Counted from the first letter of the stretch, positions 46,445-55,447 are shown. The stretch is 64,000 nucleotides of DNA from Nostoc sp. NMS9 (GCF_017114995.1 NZ_JABXKL010000074.1:168719-232718), one strand, 5' to 3'. A program made the numbers and translations. Notes: generated by a model from the sequence alone, not told the origin.

Positions 46445-46606
46445 ATGAGTGATAGTTACACCTTTGGGCACAAGAAAGCAGGTACATCAACTTTTTCAAA
46501 TTCGTCGCTAATATCACCAACTACTCCGACACTGGCGAACCCAGTACGAAGCTTTGGTTTACCAACGAATAATCTAATCCAAACAGCAACAACAGACGAA
46601 GCATGA
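46445..46606 (+). pseudogene. Truncated second copy of the DUF4157 gene (5' end only)
   Basis: 53 codons, MSDSYTFGHKKAGTSTFSNS...LANPVRSFGLPTNNLIQTATTDEA, then a stop at 46604. It aligns along its length with the first 53 or so residues of the DUF4157 protein at 43472 and then diverges. The DUF4157 domain itself is missing. Directly after it is GAGGGAGATG repeat debris. Confidence 0.75.
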
Positions 46607-46771
46607 CCCATGAGGGAGATGAGGGAGATGGGGAGCTGAGGTGCAGAGGTCTATGGCAGGAAATCCTAATGCGGGACGGGGGGAAAATTCCTGGCCTCAG
46701 CACTTAAGAGTTAACAGTCAACAGTCAACAGTCAACACTCCGTGTTTGGCCAATGCCCTATGCCCCATTCC
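46607..46771. repeat. Short-repeat debris between truncated gene and uppS
   Basis: GAGGGAGATGAGGGAGATGG (from about 46611), GTTAACAGTCAACAGTCAAC-type heptamers (from about 46711), and an ATGCCC pair near 46752-46762. Intergenic only. Confidence 0.65.
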
Positions 46772-47521
46772 CTAAACTTTCCCAAATCGCCGCTCCCGTT
46801 GCTGGTAGGCACACAGGGCGCGGTGAAACTCAGCACGGTCAAAATCGGGCCAGAGAGCATCGGTAATATAAATTTCTCCATAAGCCATTTGCCAGAGAAG
46901 AAAATTTGAGAGGCGCATTTCTCCACTTGTGCGGATTAACAAATCTGGGTCAGTAATTCCGGTTGTGTACAAGTGGCTTTCAAATACCTGTTCATCAATT
47001 TCATCGGGTTGTAGCATACCTTGCTGGACTTGTTTTGCGATCGCCTGACAAGCTTGTAAAATTTCCTGCCGTCCGCCATAATTAGTTGCTACCGAAAACC
47101 GGATACCACGATTATCCTTAGTTTCTTCCATTGAACGGGAAATTTCTTGTTGGAGCGATCGCGGCAGGTCTTGCAAATTCCCTACAAACTTAATTTGAAC
47201 ATTTTCTTCGACCATTTCCCGCAGTTCTTGGCGCAAAACTCTTTGAAATAGAGTCATCAAAAAATCTACTTCTTCCTGCGGTCTTTTCCAGTTCTCCGTT
47301 GAAAAAGCATAAGCTGTCAATGCCTGAATTCCCCAATCCTGACAACAGCGAAGTAAATCCTTAAGAGCATCTACTCCTCGTTTATGACCCATAATTCGGG
47401 GTAGACCCTGACGTTTAGCCCATCGACCATTACCATCCATAATCACCGCAACATGCTGCGGCAATAATTCTCGTTTTAAATCAGTAGGTAAATCTTGCAG
47501 TTTAGTTTGTTGTGCTGTCAT
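46772..47521 (-). CDS. uppS: Isoprenyl transferase (undecaprenyl diphosphate synthase type)
   Basis: 249 aa, ATG start. Cis-prenyltransferase that makes the lipid carrier for peptidoglycan and glycans. Motifs: HVAVIMDGNGRWAKRQGLPRIMGHKRG near residue 23 (catalytic Asp and binding loop), LTAYAFSTENWKRP near 64, and DPDLLIRTSGEMRLSNFLLWQMAYGEIYITDALWPDF near 195. Its start codon overlaps the cdaA stop by 4 bases, so the two are coupled. Confidence 0.96.
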   Translation of the reverse strand: MTAQQTKLQDLPTDLKRELLPQHVAVIMDGNGRWAKRQGLPRIMGHKRGVDALKDLLRCCQDWGIQALTAYAFSTENWKRPQEEVDFLMTLFQRVLRQELREMVEENVQIKFVGNLQDLPRSLQQEISRSMEETKDNRGIRFSVATNYGGRQEILQACQAIAKQVQQGMLQPDEIDEQVFESHLYTTGITDPDLLIRTSGEMRLSNFLLWQMAYGEIYITDALWPDFDRAEFHRALCAYQQRERRFGKV

Positions 47522-48441
47522 TTTTTATCTCGAGAAGCGGTCGATGGTAATCTGAGTAAACGTGAAACCAGTGCTAGTGTCTTCCCACCTATCCGACGAA
47601 CAAAACTCAACAGACCAGGAGCAACAGCTTCCCTATCCACGGTTGGGGACAAAAGAGCTTCTAATGACTCTTTCAGTTTCCGAATCGTCAGCGGTCTATT
47701 TAGGGTTCCCCGTTCCGCTAAGGAAATAGAACCCGTTTCTTCAGAGACAACGACACAAATGCAATTTTCGACCCGCTCAGTAATTCCCATTGCTGCCCGG
47801 TGGCGTGTTCCCAACTGGCGCGAGGCTGTGCGTCCCGAAAGTGGTAAAATTATACCGGATGATACGATCCGTGAGCCACGAATCAATGTCGCTCCATCGT
47901 GTAACAAAGTTTTCGGCTGAAAAATTGTCTGGATTAGTTCTTTAGAAACTTCCGCATTTAGCTTTACTCCTGGCACAGAAAAATCTCGCTCATCAATTGG
48001 CCCTGTGGTTTCCACAATTAGTAAAGCTCCAATGCGGTTTTTTGACAATTCTTTAACAGCCTCAACAATTTCATCAATTACACTATCAGATTTGGGGATT
48101 GCCAGACGGTCGGGTTGAAACAGCTGGCGGAATTCGCCACGCCCCAATTGCTCCAAAAACCGCCGAAATTCTGACTGTAAAGCAACTGCCATCGCCACAG
48201 CACAACCAATCACCAACTTTTCTAGTACAAAACTTAGCAGAGGTAGTCCGAATCTGCCACTTAGTGCTGAGGCTAGCATTAAGATAATGAATCCCCGCAC
48301 CATCCATAGTGTCCGGCGCTCACTAATAATAACTAGTATCATGTACGTCAGCGCCAGCACTAACACAATATCCAGAGTCCCAAGTAGCAAGGACTGTGAC
48401 CACCCCAGGTTTGTCAGCCATTGCTTCCACCAATCTCTCAT
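47518..48441 (-). CDS. cdaA: Diadenylate cyclase (CdaA type)
   Basis: 307 aa. Three N-terminal membrane helices (about residues 15-35, 37-55, 60-85), then a DisA_N domain with the two catalytic motifs: DGA in LLHDGATLIRGSRI and RHR in LGTRHRAAMGITE. It makes c-di-AMP from two ATP. It overlaps uppS by 4 bases; the lysA-cdaA-uppS order links c-di-AMP with cell-wall precursor supply. C-terminus is a basic tail of about 60 residues. Confidence 0.94.
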   Translation of the reverse strand: MRDWWKQWLTNLGWSQSLLLGTLDIVLVLALTYMILVIISERRTLWMVRGFIILMLASALSGRFGLPLLSFVLEKLVIGCAVAMAVALQSEFRRFLEQLGRGEFRQLFQPDRLAIPKSDSVIDEIVEAVKELSKNRIGALLIVETTGPIDERDFSVPGVKLNAEVSKELIQTIFQPKTLLHDGATLIRGSRIVSSGIILPLSGRTASRQLGTRHRAAMGITERVENCICVVVSEETGSISLAERGTLNRPLTIRKLKESLEALLSPTVDREAVAPGLLSFVRRIGGKTLALVSRLLRLPSTASRDKK

Positions 48442-48478
48442 GACATCTGGATTAAACTTTTGCCTCTAATTACAATTA

Positions 48479-48593
48479 GGAGTTATGAGTTATGAGTTAG
48501 GAGTTATGAGTTATGAGTTATGAAAAAAACTTTAATTGACAACTCATAACTTAAAATTCACAACTCCTAACTTCTAACTATTAACTCCTCACT
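48479..48593. repeat. Heptamer tandem repeats with inverted arm
   Basis: AGGAGTT/ATGAGTT heptamers from 48479 to about 48521, then the complementary form (AACTCAT, AACTCCT) from 48541 to 48593. The lysA stop codon (48589-48591) lies inside the second arm, just as the hemE stop lies inside such an array. Confidence 0.82.
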
Positions 48594-49992
48594 CTTGATT
48601 TTTCAGTCTTTCTGGTAGGCGATCTTGTCGAATTAAATCTTCATAAGTTTCACGTTGCAAAATTAAATTTGCTTCGCCATTCGCCACTACGACTGCTGCC
48701 GGTCGGGGCAAGCGGTTGTAGTTAGATGCCATACTGTAATTGTACGCACCAGTTCCCATAACTACGAGAATATCCCCTGCTTCAGTCTTTGGGAGTAGAG
48801 CATTTTTAATCAGAATATCTCCTGATTCACAATGTTTACCAGCAATTGTGACTGTTTGGGTTAGGGGAGAAGACATTTTATTGGCAATGACTGCCCGATA
48901 AACTGATTGGTAAGTAATGGGGCGGGGATTGTCAGACATTCCGCCATCAATTGCCACGTAGGTACGAATTTCTGCGATAACTTTGGATGAACCAATAGTA
49001 TAGGCAGTAACGCAAGCTGTGGCAATTAGCGATCGCCCCGGTTCACTCAGTAATTTCGGCAAAGGCAGATTTTCAGCTGCACAAGCTTCTTGAATTACTT
49101 CACAAATCGCCTTTACCCACTCTTCAATGCTAGGGGGATCGTCTGATTCTATATACTTAATCCCTAAACCGCCACCAACATTTAACTCTGTAATCTTTAA
49201 CCCATACTTCGTAGCATCTCGTAGCCACTGCACCATGACAACGGCCAAATCTTGATGCGGTTGGCGCTCAAAAATTTGGGAACCAATATGAGCGTGTACT
49301 CCTACGCAATTCAGGGCAGATTGTTGACTGACAAAGGTAAAAACTTCATCTAAATCGTTGGGATCAAAGCCAAATTTACTATCTAAGTGTCCCGTGCGAA
49401 TATATTCGTGGGTATGACACTCGATACCGGGAGTTAGCCGTAGCATGATGCGAATTGGTTGAGCAGGTTGGGCGATTTCGACAAGGGTATGCAATTCATA
49501 CCAGTTATCCGCCACAATGGTGACACCAGACGCGATCGCTAAAATTAATTCTTCACGAGATTTATTATTTCCATGAAGGTAGATTTTCTGGGGACTAACA
49601 CCCGCTTGCAAGGCGGTGTAAAGTTCGCCCCCGGAGACTACATCGATTCCTAAATCTTCAGAAGCGGCGATCGCACAAACTGCTAAACAATTCCAAGCTT
49701 TTGAGGCGTACAATACTTGAGATTCACCCTTGTAGTATTGCTTGAAAGCATCTCGGTATTGCTGACAAGCTGAACGCAAGGTTTCTTCATCTAAAATATA
49801 TAAAGGTGAACCAAACTGCTCAACTAGGGTCGTGACATCACACCCACCAATTTCCAAGAGGTCATGATGATGAACTCTGGCAGTCAAGGGTAAAAGTTCT
49901 TGATTAGGCGATGGATTTGCGCTGGTGTCGTGTCTTTGAGGTAAATATTGACTTCCAGAATGTTGAACCCCAGTGGGGTGAGTCGATACCAT
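48589..49992 (-). CDS. lysA: Diaminopimelate decarboxylase
   Basis: 467 aa. Last step of lysine synthesis, PLP-dependent. The PLP lysine is in VLYASKAWNCLA near residue 93; VVSGGELYTAL, HGNNKSREEL, RLTPGIECHTHEYIRTGHLDSKFG, LNVGGGLGIKY, SEPGRSLIA, and the C-terminal GKHCESGDIL and GTGAYNYSMASNYNRLPRPA are all present. About 50 extra N-terminal residues, as in other cyanobacteria. Divergent from rimI. Confidence 0.96.
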   Translation of the reverse strand: MVSTHPTGVQHSGSQYLPQRHDTSANPSPNQELLPLTARVHHHDLLEIGGCDVTTLVEQFGSPLYILDEETLRSACQQYRDAFKQYYKGESQVLYASKAWNCLAVCAIAASEDLGIDVVSGGELYTALQAGVSPQKIYLHGNNKSREELILAIASGVTIVADNWYELHTLVEIAQPAQPIRIMLRLTPGIECHTHEYIRTGHLDSKFGFDPNDLDEVFTFVSQQSALNCVGVHAHIGSQIFERQPHQDLAVVMVQWLRDATKYGLKITELNVGGGLGIKYIESDDPPSIEEWVKAICEVIQEACAAENLPLPKLLSEPGRSLIATACVTAYTIGSSKVIAEIRTYVAIDGGMSDNPRPITYQSVYRAVIANKMSSPLTQTVTIAGKHCESGDILIKNALLPKTEAGDILVVMGTGAYNYSMASNYNRLPRPAAVVVANGEANLILQRETYEDLIRQDRLPERLKNQE

Positions 49993-50084
49993 AACTATAA
50001 AAGTTTTCCTTGTTCAAATTACGGGCTTTGAGTTCGTCTCCCGATTCCCAGTTTACAAAGGGTTTGTAACGTTATTCAATAAAT

Positions 50085-50636
50085 GTGATCTCATTAGACT
50101 TAGAAATTAAATTACTGACTCCAGAACATCTAAGTGCATTGTTGGAACTGGATCAAGCCTGTTTTGGTGGTCTATGGACAATGGAGGGCTACCAACGAGA
50201 GTTGGACAGTCCTAACAGCGATTTACTGGGTTTATTCTCTCCTGTCTCTAATTGGAGACTGCTGGGGATGGGTTGCTTTTGGTCAATTTTAGAGGAAGCC
50301 CACATTACAATTTTGGCGGTTCATCCCGAATATCACCGTCAAGGTTTAGGACAGGCTTTATTATATTCACTCATTAAGACAGCTTGCGATCGCAAAATGG
50401 AACGAGCTACCCTCGAAGTCCGAGCTTCCAACCTGGGGGCTATATCTTTATATCAAAAATTTGGCTTCAAAACAGCAGGGCGGCGGCGGCGTTACTACCA
50501 AGATAACGATGAGGACGCTTTAATCCTTTGGCTCCCAGATTTACAACACCCCAAATTTCAAGCAACTTTAGACCAGTGGTATTCCATTGTCAGCGATCGT
50601 CTGGACAAATCCTCTTGGCATTTGCTTTTTAACTAA
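50085..50636 (+). CDS. rimI: Ribosomal protein S18-alanine N-acetyltransferase
   Basis: 183 aa, GTG start. GNAT fold: LLELDQACFGGLWTMEGYQREL, then EEAHITILAVHPEYHRQGLGQALLYSL (acetyl-CoA loop, Q/RxxGxG/A), and ATLEVRASNLGAISLYQKFGFKTAGRRRRYY. The last pattern is typical of RimI. The C-terminus is about 30 residues longer than in enterobacteria. The rpsR target gene is in the same window but distant. Confidence 0.9.
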   Translation: MISLDLEIKLLTPEHLSALLELDQACFGGLWTMEGYQRELDSPNSDLLGLFSPVSNWRLLGMGCFWSILEEAHITILAVHPEYHRQGLGQALLYSLIKTACDRKMERATLEVRASNLGAISLYQKFGFKTAGRRRRYYQDNDEDALILWLPDLQHPKFQATLDQWYSIVSDRLDKSSWHLLFN

Positions 50637-51050
50637 TTCGTAATTAATTTTGAATTATTTGGGCTTGTGAGCGGCTTCAGCAAAAAAATGCAACTTTGTC
50701 GCACCTAGTTGTATTTAAATATTTTATCTAAAAAAGTATATAAATAAATAAAATATATATAAACTATTTTTGCTTGATATTAAAAGATATATATGTTAAA
50801 TATAAATGTTTGGGATTGAGTCAAGAAACCCTTAATCTAAGCAGTTAGCTATTTGTAATAAATCCCAAAAATGCTGGTGAACTAAAGCTCCTCAGTACAC
50901 TAGCCAGATAAAAGTAGTCAATAGTAACAATTAGCCCATCAACCCAAGTCATAGCTTCAGGATGTCTATAATCTGTTATACAGGCATCCAAAAGCTTTGC
51001 CTGTGCTAAAATCAGCATACCGGCACGACCGCAGATGATGGGATAAAGCC
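50637..51050. other. Intergenic region upstream of clpC, 414 bp
   Basis: AT-rich left part (TATATAAATAAATAAAATAT near 50740), then a leader in front of clpC. No gene or repeat. A regulatory leader is plausible because clpC genes are stress-regulated, but no operator is visible. Confidence 0.4.
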
Positions 51051-53519
51051 ATGTTTGAGCGCTTCACAGAAAAAGCCATTAAGGTAATCATGCTGGCCCA
51101 AGAAGAGGCCCGCCGTTTAGGTCACAACTTTGTCGGAACCGAGCAGATCCTCCTGGGTCTGATTGGCGAAGGCACTGGAGTGGCTGCTAAGGTGCTGAAA
51201 TCAATGGGCGTCAATCTCAAAGATGCCCGAATTGAAGTTGAAAAAATTATAGGACGGGGATCAGGCTTTGTTGCAGTGGAAATTCCGTTTACGCCACGGG
51301 CAAAGCGAGTTTTAGAACTCTCATTGGAAGAAGCACGCCAACTGGGGCATAACTACATTGGCACCGAGCATCTGCTGTTGGGCCTAATCCGCGAAGGGGA
51401 AGGCGTAGCAGCCAGGGTGCTAGAAAACCTCGGTGTGGATCTATCTAAGGTAAGAACCCAAGTCATTCGGATGTTGGGAGAAACTGCCGAAGTTTCACCA
51501 GGCGGTTCATCCGGGCGCACAAAAACCCCGACTCTGGATGAATTTGGCTCAAACCTCACCCAGATGGCGATTGACAATAAGCTCGATCCAGTGGTGGGAC
51601 GGGCCAAGGAAATTGAGCGGGTGATTCAGATATTGGGTCGCCGAACAAAAAATAACCCAGTGCTGATTGGGGAACCAGGGGTTGGTAAAACAGCGATCGC
51701 TGAAGGTTTAGCCTCCCGCATTGCCACCAAAGATGTCCCTGACATCCTAGAAGATAAACGCGTCGTCACGCTGGATATTGGTTTGCTCGTAGCAGGAACC
51801 AAGTATCGGGGTGAATTTGAAGAACGCTTGAAAAAAATCATGGATGAAATTCGCTCGGCGGGTAATGTCATTCTCGTGATTGATGAGGTACACACCTTAA
51901 TTGGTGCGGGTGCAGCAGAAGGTGCTATTGACGCAGCAAATATCCTCAAGCCAGCTTTGGCTAGGGGTGAGTTGCAGTGCATCGGCGCTACAACCCTAGA
52001 TGAATACCGGAAGCACATCGAGCGAGATGCAGCGCTAGAGCGGCGTTTCCAACCAGTGATGGTTGGCGAACCGACAGTAGATGAAACAATTGAAATTTTG
52101 TATGGTCTGCGCGAACGCTACGAGCAACACCATAAACTGAAAATCTCCGACGAAGCATTGGTAGCGGCGGCGAAGTTATCAGACCGTTACATTAGCGATC
52201 GCTACCTCCCAGATAAAGCTATCGACTTGGTTGATGAAGCTGGTTCTAGGGTGCGCCTGATTAACTCCCAACTGCCACCCGCAGCCAAGGAGTTAGACAA
52301 AGAACTGCGTCAGATATTAAAAGAAAAAGATGACGCGGTGCGCTCTCAGGATTTTGATAAAGCTGGAGAATTGCGCGATCGCGAGATGGAAATCAAAGCC
52401 GAAATTCGGGCGATCGCTCAAAGCAAGACCAATGCAACTGGCACAGAAGGTGAAGAACCTGTAGTTACAGAAGAAGACATTGCCCACATTGTCGCTTCCT
52501 GGACTGGGGTACCGGTGAACAAACTCACCGAATCTGAATCTGAAAAGCTGCTGCACATGGAAGACACCTTGCACCAGCGTTTAATTGGTCAGGATGAAGC
52601 TGTGAGAGCAGTTTCACGGGCAATTCGTCGCGCTCGTGTCGGTTTGAAAAATCCCAACCGACCCATAGCTAGCTTTGTCTTCTCTGGGCCTACTGGTGTA
52701 GGTAAAACCGAGTTGGCAAAGTCCTTAGCTGCTTACTTCTTCGGTTCCGAAGAAGCGATGATCCGCTTAGATATGTCCGAATACATGGAGCGTCACACCG
52801 TCAGCAAGCTGATTGGTTCCCCTCCAGGTTATGTTGGCTATAACGAAGGTGGTCAGCTGACCGAAGCCGTGCGGCGGCGTCCTTACACCGTGGTGTTATT
52901 CGACGAAATCGAAAAAGCCCACCCCGATGTATTCAACATGCTGCTGCAAATTTTGGAAGACGGACGGTTAACTGATGCCAAAGGTCGCACGGTAGACTTC
53001 AAGAACACCTTGCTGATTTTAACTTCCAATATTGGTTCTAAGGTAATTGAAAAAGGCGGTAGCGGTATCGGCTTTGAATTCTCCGAAGATGCCAGCGAGT
53101 CAACTTACAACCGGATTCGCTCTTTGGTGAACGAAGAACTCAAGCAGTACTTCCGTCCAGAGTTCCTCAACCGACTCGATGAAATTATCGTCTTCCGTCA
53201 GTTGAGCAAGCCTGAAGTGACCCAAATCGCCGAAATTATGCTCAAGGAAGTATTTGGTCGTCTGACCGAAAAGGGTATCACCTTAGAAGTCACAGACCGC
53301 TTCAAGGATCGGTTAATCACTGAAGGTTACAGTCCCAGCTACGGCGCAAGGCCATTACGTCGGGCAATTATGCGCCTGTTAGAAGATAGCCTAGCAGAAG
53401 AAATTCTGTCTGGTCGCATTAAGGATGGCGATACAGCCTTAGTTGATGTGGATGAGAATGGCGTTGTGCAAGTTAGTTCTCAACAGCGTCGGGAATTGTT
53501 ACCCCAAGGTGTTGAGTAA
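51051..53519 (+). CDS. clpC: ATP-dependent Clp protease ATP-binding subunit ClpC
   Basis: 822 aa, ATG start. Hsp100 unfoldase that feeds ClpP; in cyanobacteria it is essential. Order: two Clp-N repeats (1-145; TEQILLGLIGEGTGVAAKVL and TEHLLLGLIREGEGVAARVL), AAA1 with Walker A GEPGVGKTA near 207 and Walker B VILVIDEVH near 277, a UVR motif in the middle (KEKDDAVRSQDFDKAGELRDRE near 430), and AAA2 with GPTGVGKTELAK near 547 and VVLFDEIEKAH near 615. The ClpP-contact loop is in the second half. Length is normal. Confidence 0.97.
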   Translation: MFERFTEKAIKVIMLAQEEARRLGHNFVGTEQILLGLIGEGTGVAAKVLKSMGVNLKDARIEVEKIIGRGSGFVAVEIPFTPRAKRVLELSLEEARQLGHNYIGTEHLLLGLIREGEGVAARVLENLGVDLSKVRTQVIRMLGETAEVSPGGSSGRTKTPTLDEFGSNLTQMAIDNKLDPVVGRAKEIERVIQILGRRTKNNPVLIGEPGVGKTAIAEGLASRIATKDVPDILEDKRVVTLDIGLLVAGTKYRGEFEERLKKIMDEIRSAGNVILVIDEVHTLIGAGAAEGAIDAANILKPALARGELQCIGATTLDEYRKHIERDAALERRFQPVMVGEPTVDETIEILYGLRERYEQHHKLKISDEALVAAAKLSDRYISDRYLPDKAIDLVDEAGSRVRLINSQLPPAAKELDKELRQILKEKDDAVRSQDFDKAGELRDREMEIKAEIRAIAQSKTNATGTEGEEPVVTEEDIAHIVASWTGVPVNKLTESESEKLLHMEDTLHQRLIGQDEAVRAVSRAIRRARVGLKNPNRPIASFVFSGPTGVGKTELAKSLAAYFFGSEEAMIRLDMSEYMERHTVSKLIGSPPGYVGYNEGGQLTEAVRRRPYTVVLFDEIEKAHPDVFNMLLQILEDGRLTDAKGRTVDFKNTLLILTSNIGSKVIEKGGSGIGFEFSEDASESTYNRIRSLVNEELKQYFRPEFLNRLDEIIVFRQLSKPEVTQIAEIMLKEVFGRLTEKGITLEVTDRFKDRLITEGYSPSYGARPLRRAIMRLLEDSLAEEILSGRIKDGDTALVDVDENGVVQVSSQQRRELLPQGVE

Positions 53520-53560
53520 GATTTAGGGTTTGGGATTTAATTCTCAAATAGAAAATTAGA

Positions 53561-53595
53561 AAACGGTAGAGTGTTTATTTCTCTACCGTTTTTTT
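53561..53595 (+). terminator. Rho-independent terminator of clpC
   Basis: AAACGGTAGAG, 9-base loop, CTCTACCGTTT, followed by a T-run: 11-bp perfect stem ending 72 bases after the clpC stop. Confidence 0.85.
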
Positions 53596-53746
53596 GTGTA
53601 AAAATACCTGGAGTTAACATTCTTGATTTTTCCATTAAAGGAATGTGAAAAATTAAATATAAAAATGTATTCTGACGGGGCTGTGACTCTACCCAAATAG
53701 CAAGTGCTATGCTGTGAATATTTGACATTGCTTTAATGCTAAAACT

Positions 53747-53956
53747 ATGAAAACTTTCACTGCAATTGTTGAGCGAGATTCTGATACAAAGCTTTATGTT
53801 GGCTATGTTCCCGGATTTCCTGGAGCACACTCCCAAGCAGAAACATTGGATGAATTACAAGAGAATCTGCGTGAAGTAATTGAGATGCTTCTGGAGGATG
53901 AAAATTTAGTATTTGATACAGAATTTGTTGGTACACAACAAATTGTAATCCAATAG
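53747..53956 (+). CDS. hicB: HicB-family antitoxin
   Basis: 69 aa. FTAIVERDSDTKLYVGYVPGFPGAHSQAETLDELQENLREVIEMLLED is the short HicB (partial RNase-H-like) fold. No DNA-binding tail is present, so regulation may rest with the complex or another protein. It is placed before hicA, the reverse of the common order, with 3 bases between them. Confidence 0.92.
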   Translation: MKTFTAIVERDSDTKLYVGYVPGFPGAHSQAETLDELQENLREVIEMLLEDENLVFDTEFVGTQQIVIQ

Positions 53957-53959
53957 ATT

Positions 53960-54178
53960 ATGAGCAAGATACCGATTTTGAAACCACAAGAGGTTATTCG
54001 GATACTAGAAAGCCTTGGGTTTGTAGAGGTGCGTCAGAAAGGTTCACATAAGCAGTTTCGCCACGAAGATGGTCGAGGAACAACCGTACCTTTTCATAAG
54101 GGACGTGATATTTCACCTAAATTGCTACGGCAAATTGCAAGTGACATTGGTTTGACTGTTGAAGAAATGTTGGGGTAG
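53960..54178 (+). CDS. hicA: HicA-family toxin (mRNA interferase)
   Basis: 72 aa. PQEVIRILESLGFVEVRQKGSHKQFRHEDGRGTTVPFHKGRDISPKLLRQIASDIGLTVEEML is a double-stranded-RNA-binding-like HicA; the catalytic His is in GSHKQF near residue 27. It cuts mRNA during translation. Complete and likely active, paired with hicB. Confidence 0.93.
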   Translation: MSKIPILKPQEVIRILESLGFVEVRQKGSHKQFRHEDGRGTTVPFHKGRDISPKLLRQIASDIGLTVEEMLG

Positions 54179-54337
54179 CAGTTAAACTAATAATTACTTC
54201 TAACAGATAGCCGAAACTTCTGGTGCTGAGTCTAGCGACATTATGAAAATGTTCTTTGTTTTTATCTTTAGCTCAACTACATTGCAGTATAGCTTGGTAG
54301 TAGAATAAGTACACACCATGAACCAAGGAGCAAGAAC

Positions 54338-54610
54338 GTGCAAAGCATACTTCTAAGCCGTGAAGAAGTTGCACGACGTGCAAAAGAATTATATGAAAAT
54401 AGCATTCGTCAACAAGTAGAGCGACAATAAAACATCAGTAAAATGATGATTATTGATATAGAAACAGGTGAATACGCAGTTGACAAAACAGGCTTAGAAT
54501 CGGCACATCTATTACGCAAAAATAATCCATTTGCTCGACTTTTCGGTATTCGTATCGGTTACAAAGTTGCTGTTTCCTTCAGTGGTGAAATGGAGCGTGA
54601 TTATCGTTGA
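54338..54610 (+). pseudogene. Small protein with in-frame stop (partner of retropepsin-like gene)
   Basis: GTG at 54338 with AAGGAG 7 bases upstream. Codons 1-30 read MQSILLSREEVARRAKELYENSIRQQVERQ; a TAA at 54428-54430 interrupts; the same frame continues with NISKMMIIDIETGEYAVDKTGLESAHLLRKNNPFARLFGIRIGYKVAVSFSGEMERDYR and ends at 54610. Both halves look like one protein of about 90 aa of a cyanobacterial small-protein type found before clan AA protease genes. One nonsense change has split it; a restart at the ATG at 54443 is possible. Confidence 0.65.
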
Positions 54611-54971
54611 TTTCTGGTATTGTCAAAAACGGACGCGCAACCGTTAACATAATATTTCGACTCCAAAATAAACCAGACTGACTATTGAATTTGTTATCGA
54701 TACAGGTTTTACAGAGTTTCTTTCCCTACCTCCAGCAGCAGTTACTCTGTTGGGTTTTCCTTTTGTGTATGATATGTATGCAAATTTAGCTGACAATAGT
54801 AATGTAATCTTGCCAGTACATCAAGCTACCATTATTTGGAATGGAGAAGAACGGAAAGTGAATGTACTTGCGACAGGACGGCTACCTCTATTAGGAACTG
54901 CTTTACTTGATGAGCATGAACTTGTCATACAGTTTATCGAGGGTGGTTTAGTAACAATTGATGAATTGTAG
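54607..54971 (+). pseudogene. Clan AA (retropepsin-like) aspartic protease, frameshifted
   Basis: Begins TTG at 54607, overlapping the previous gene: MISGIVKNGRATVNIIFRLQNKP. The frame then ends at a TGA, while the expected continuation RLTIEFVIDTGFTEFLSLPPAAVTLLGFPFVYDMYANLADNSNVIL... lies one frame over, from about 54674 to a stop at 54969-54971. The catalytic D-T-G is in VIDTGF, and LPLLGTALLDEHELVIQF is the conserved end. A one-base deletion near 54673 explains it. Confidence 0.75.
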
Positions 54972-55108
54972 TTGCTTTCTGGATATATCGACTTTCTATC
55001 AATAGCAATGAGAATTATTACCCCAAGGGGTTGAATAGGATTTAAAATTTTAGCTTTATCGTTACCATGTTAGATTGATCGGATAAGCACTAAAAGGTAT
55101 TCCCAGTT

Positions 55109-55315
55109 ATGATCTTCAGTGATGTAGTTGAAGCAATTAAAAGTCTTTCCAGCGAAGAAAAACTAGAAATTCAACTGTTATTGCAGCAATATCTATGGGA
55201 AGAAAGGCGTGAAGAGATTTATCAAAATTTTCAGGCGGCGCAAGTAGAACAGCAAAATAGTGAACTAAAGTTTTCCTCGAATATGGATGAACTGAGACAA
55301 CTGATAGAAGAGTAA
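55109..55315 (+). CDS. Probable small antitoxin
   Basis: 68 aa, ATG. MIFSDVVEAIKSLSSEEKLEIQLLLQQYLWEERREEIYQNFQAAQVEQQNSELKFSSNMDELRQLIEE is an acidic helical protein of the kind that precedes RelE/YoeB-type toxin genes in cyanobacteria. It overlaps by one base (TAATG) the start of a toxin-like frame that is broken after 24 codons. Confidence 0.6.
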   Translation: MIFSDVVEAIKSLSSEEKLEIQLLLQQYLWEERREEIYQNFQAAQVEQQNSELKFSSNMDELRQLIEE

Positions 55316-55389
55316 TGTTAAAAGTAAGTTTCAGTTCTTCATTTAAACAGAGGCTACTTAACATAATTGCATACTCGACTATTTTGTAG
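55315..55389 (+). pseudogene. RelE-family toxin, N-terminal remnant
   Basis: ATG at 55315, reading MLKVSFSSSFKQRLLNIIAYSTIL then a stop at 55387. The first 12 residues are the start of a RelE/StbE-type toxin; the remainder of a roughly 90-residue protein is gone. It leaves the antitoxin gene without its toxin. Confidence 0.6.
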
Positions 55390-55447
55390 ATTCTAAGCTG
55401 TCACCTCAACTCGTGTATCAGTTTTATCACATCTTTTCCAGCGTGTC

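Noticed and set aside
50637..51050. Promoter or CtsR-type operator before clpC
   Set aside because: No direct heptad repeat of the CtsR type and no convincing -35/-10 pair could be seen by eye.
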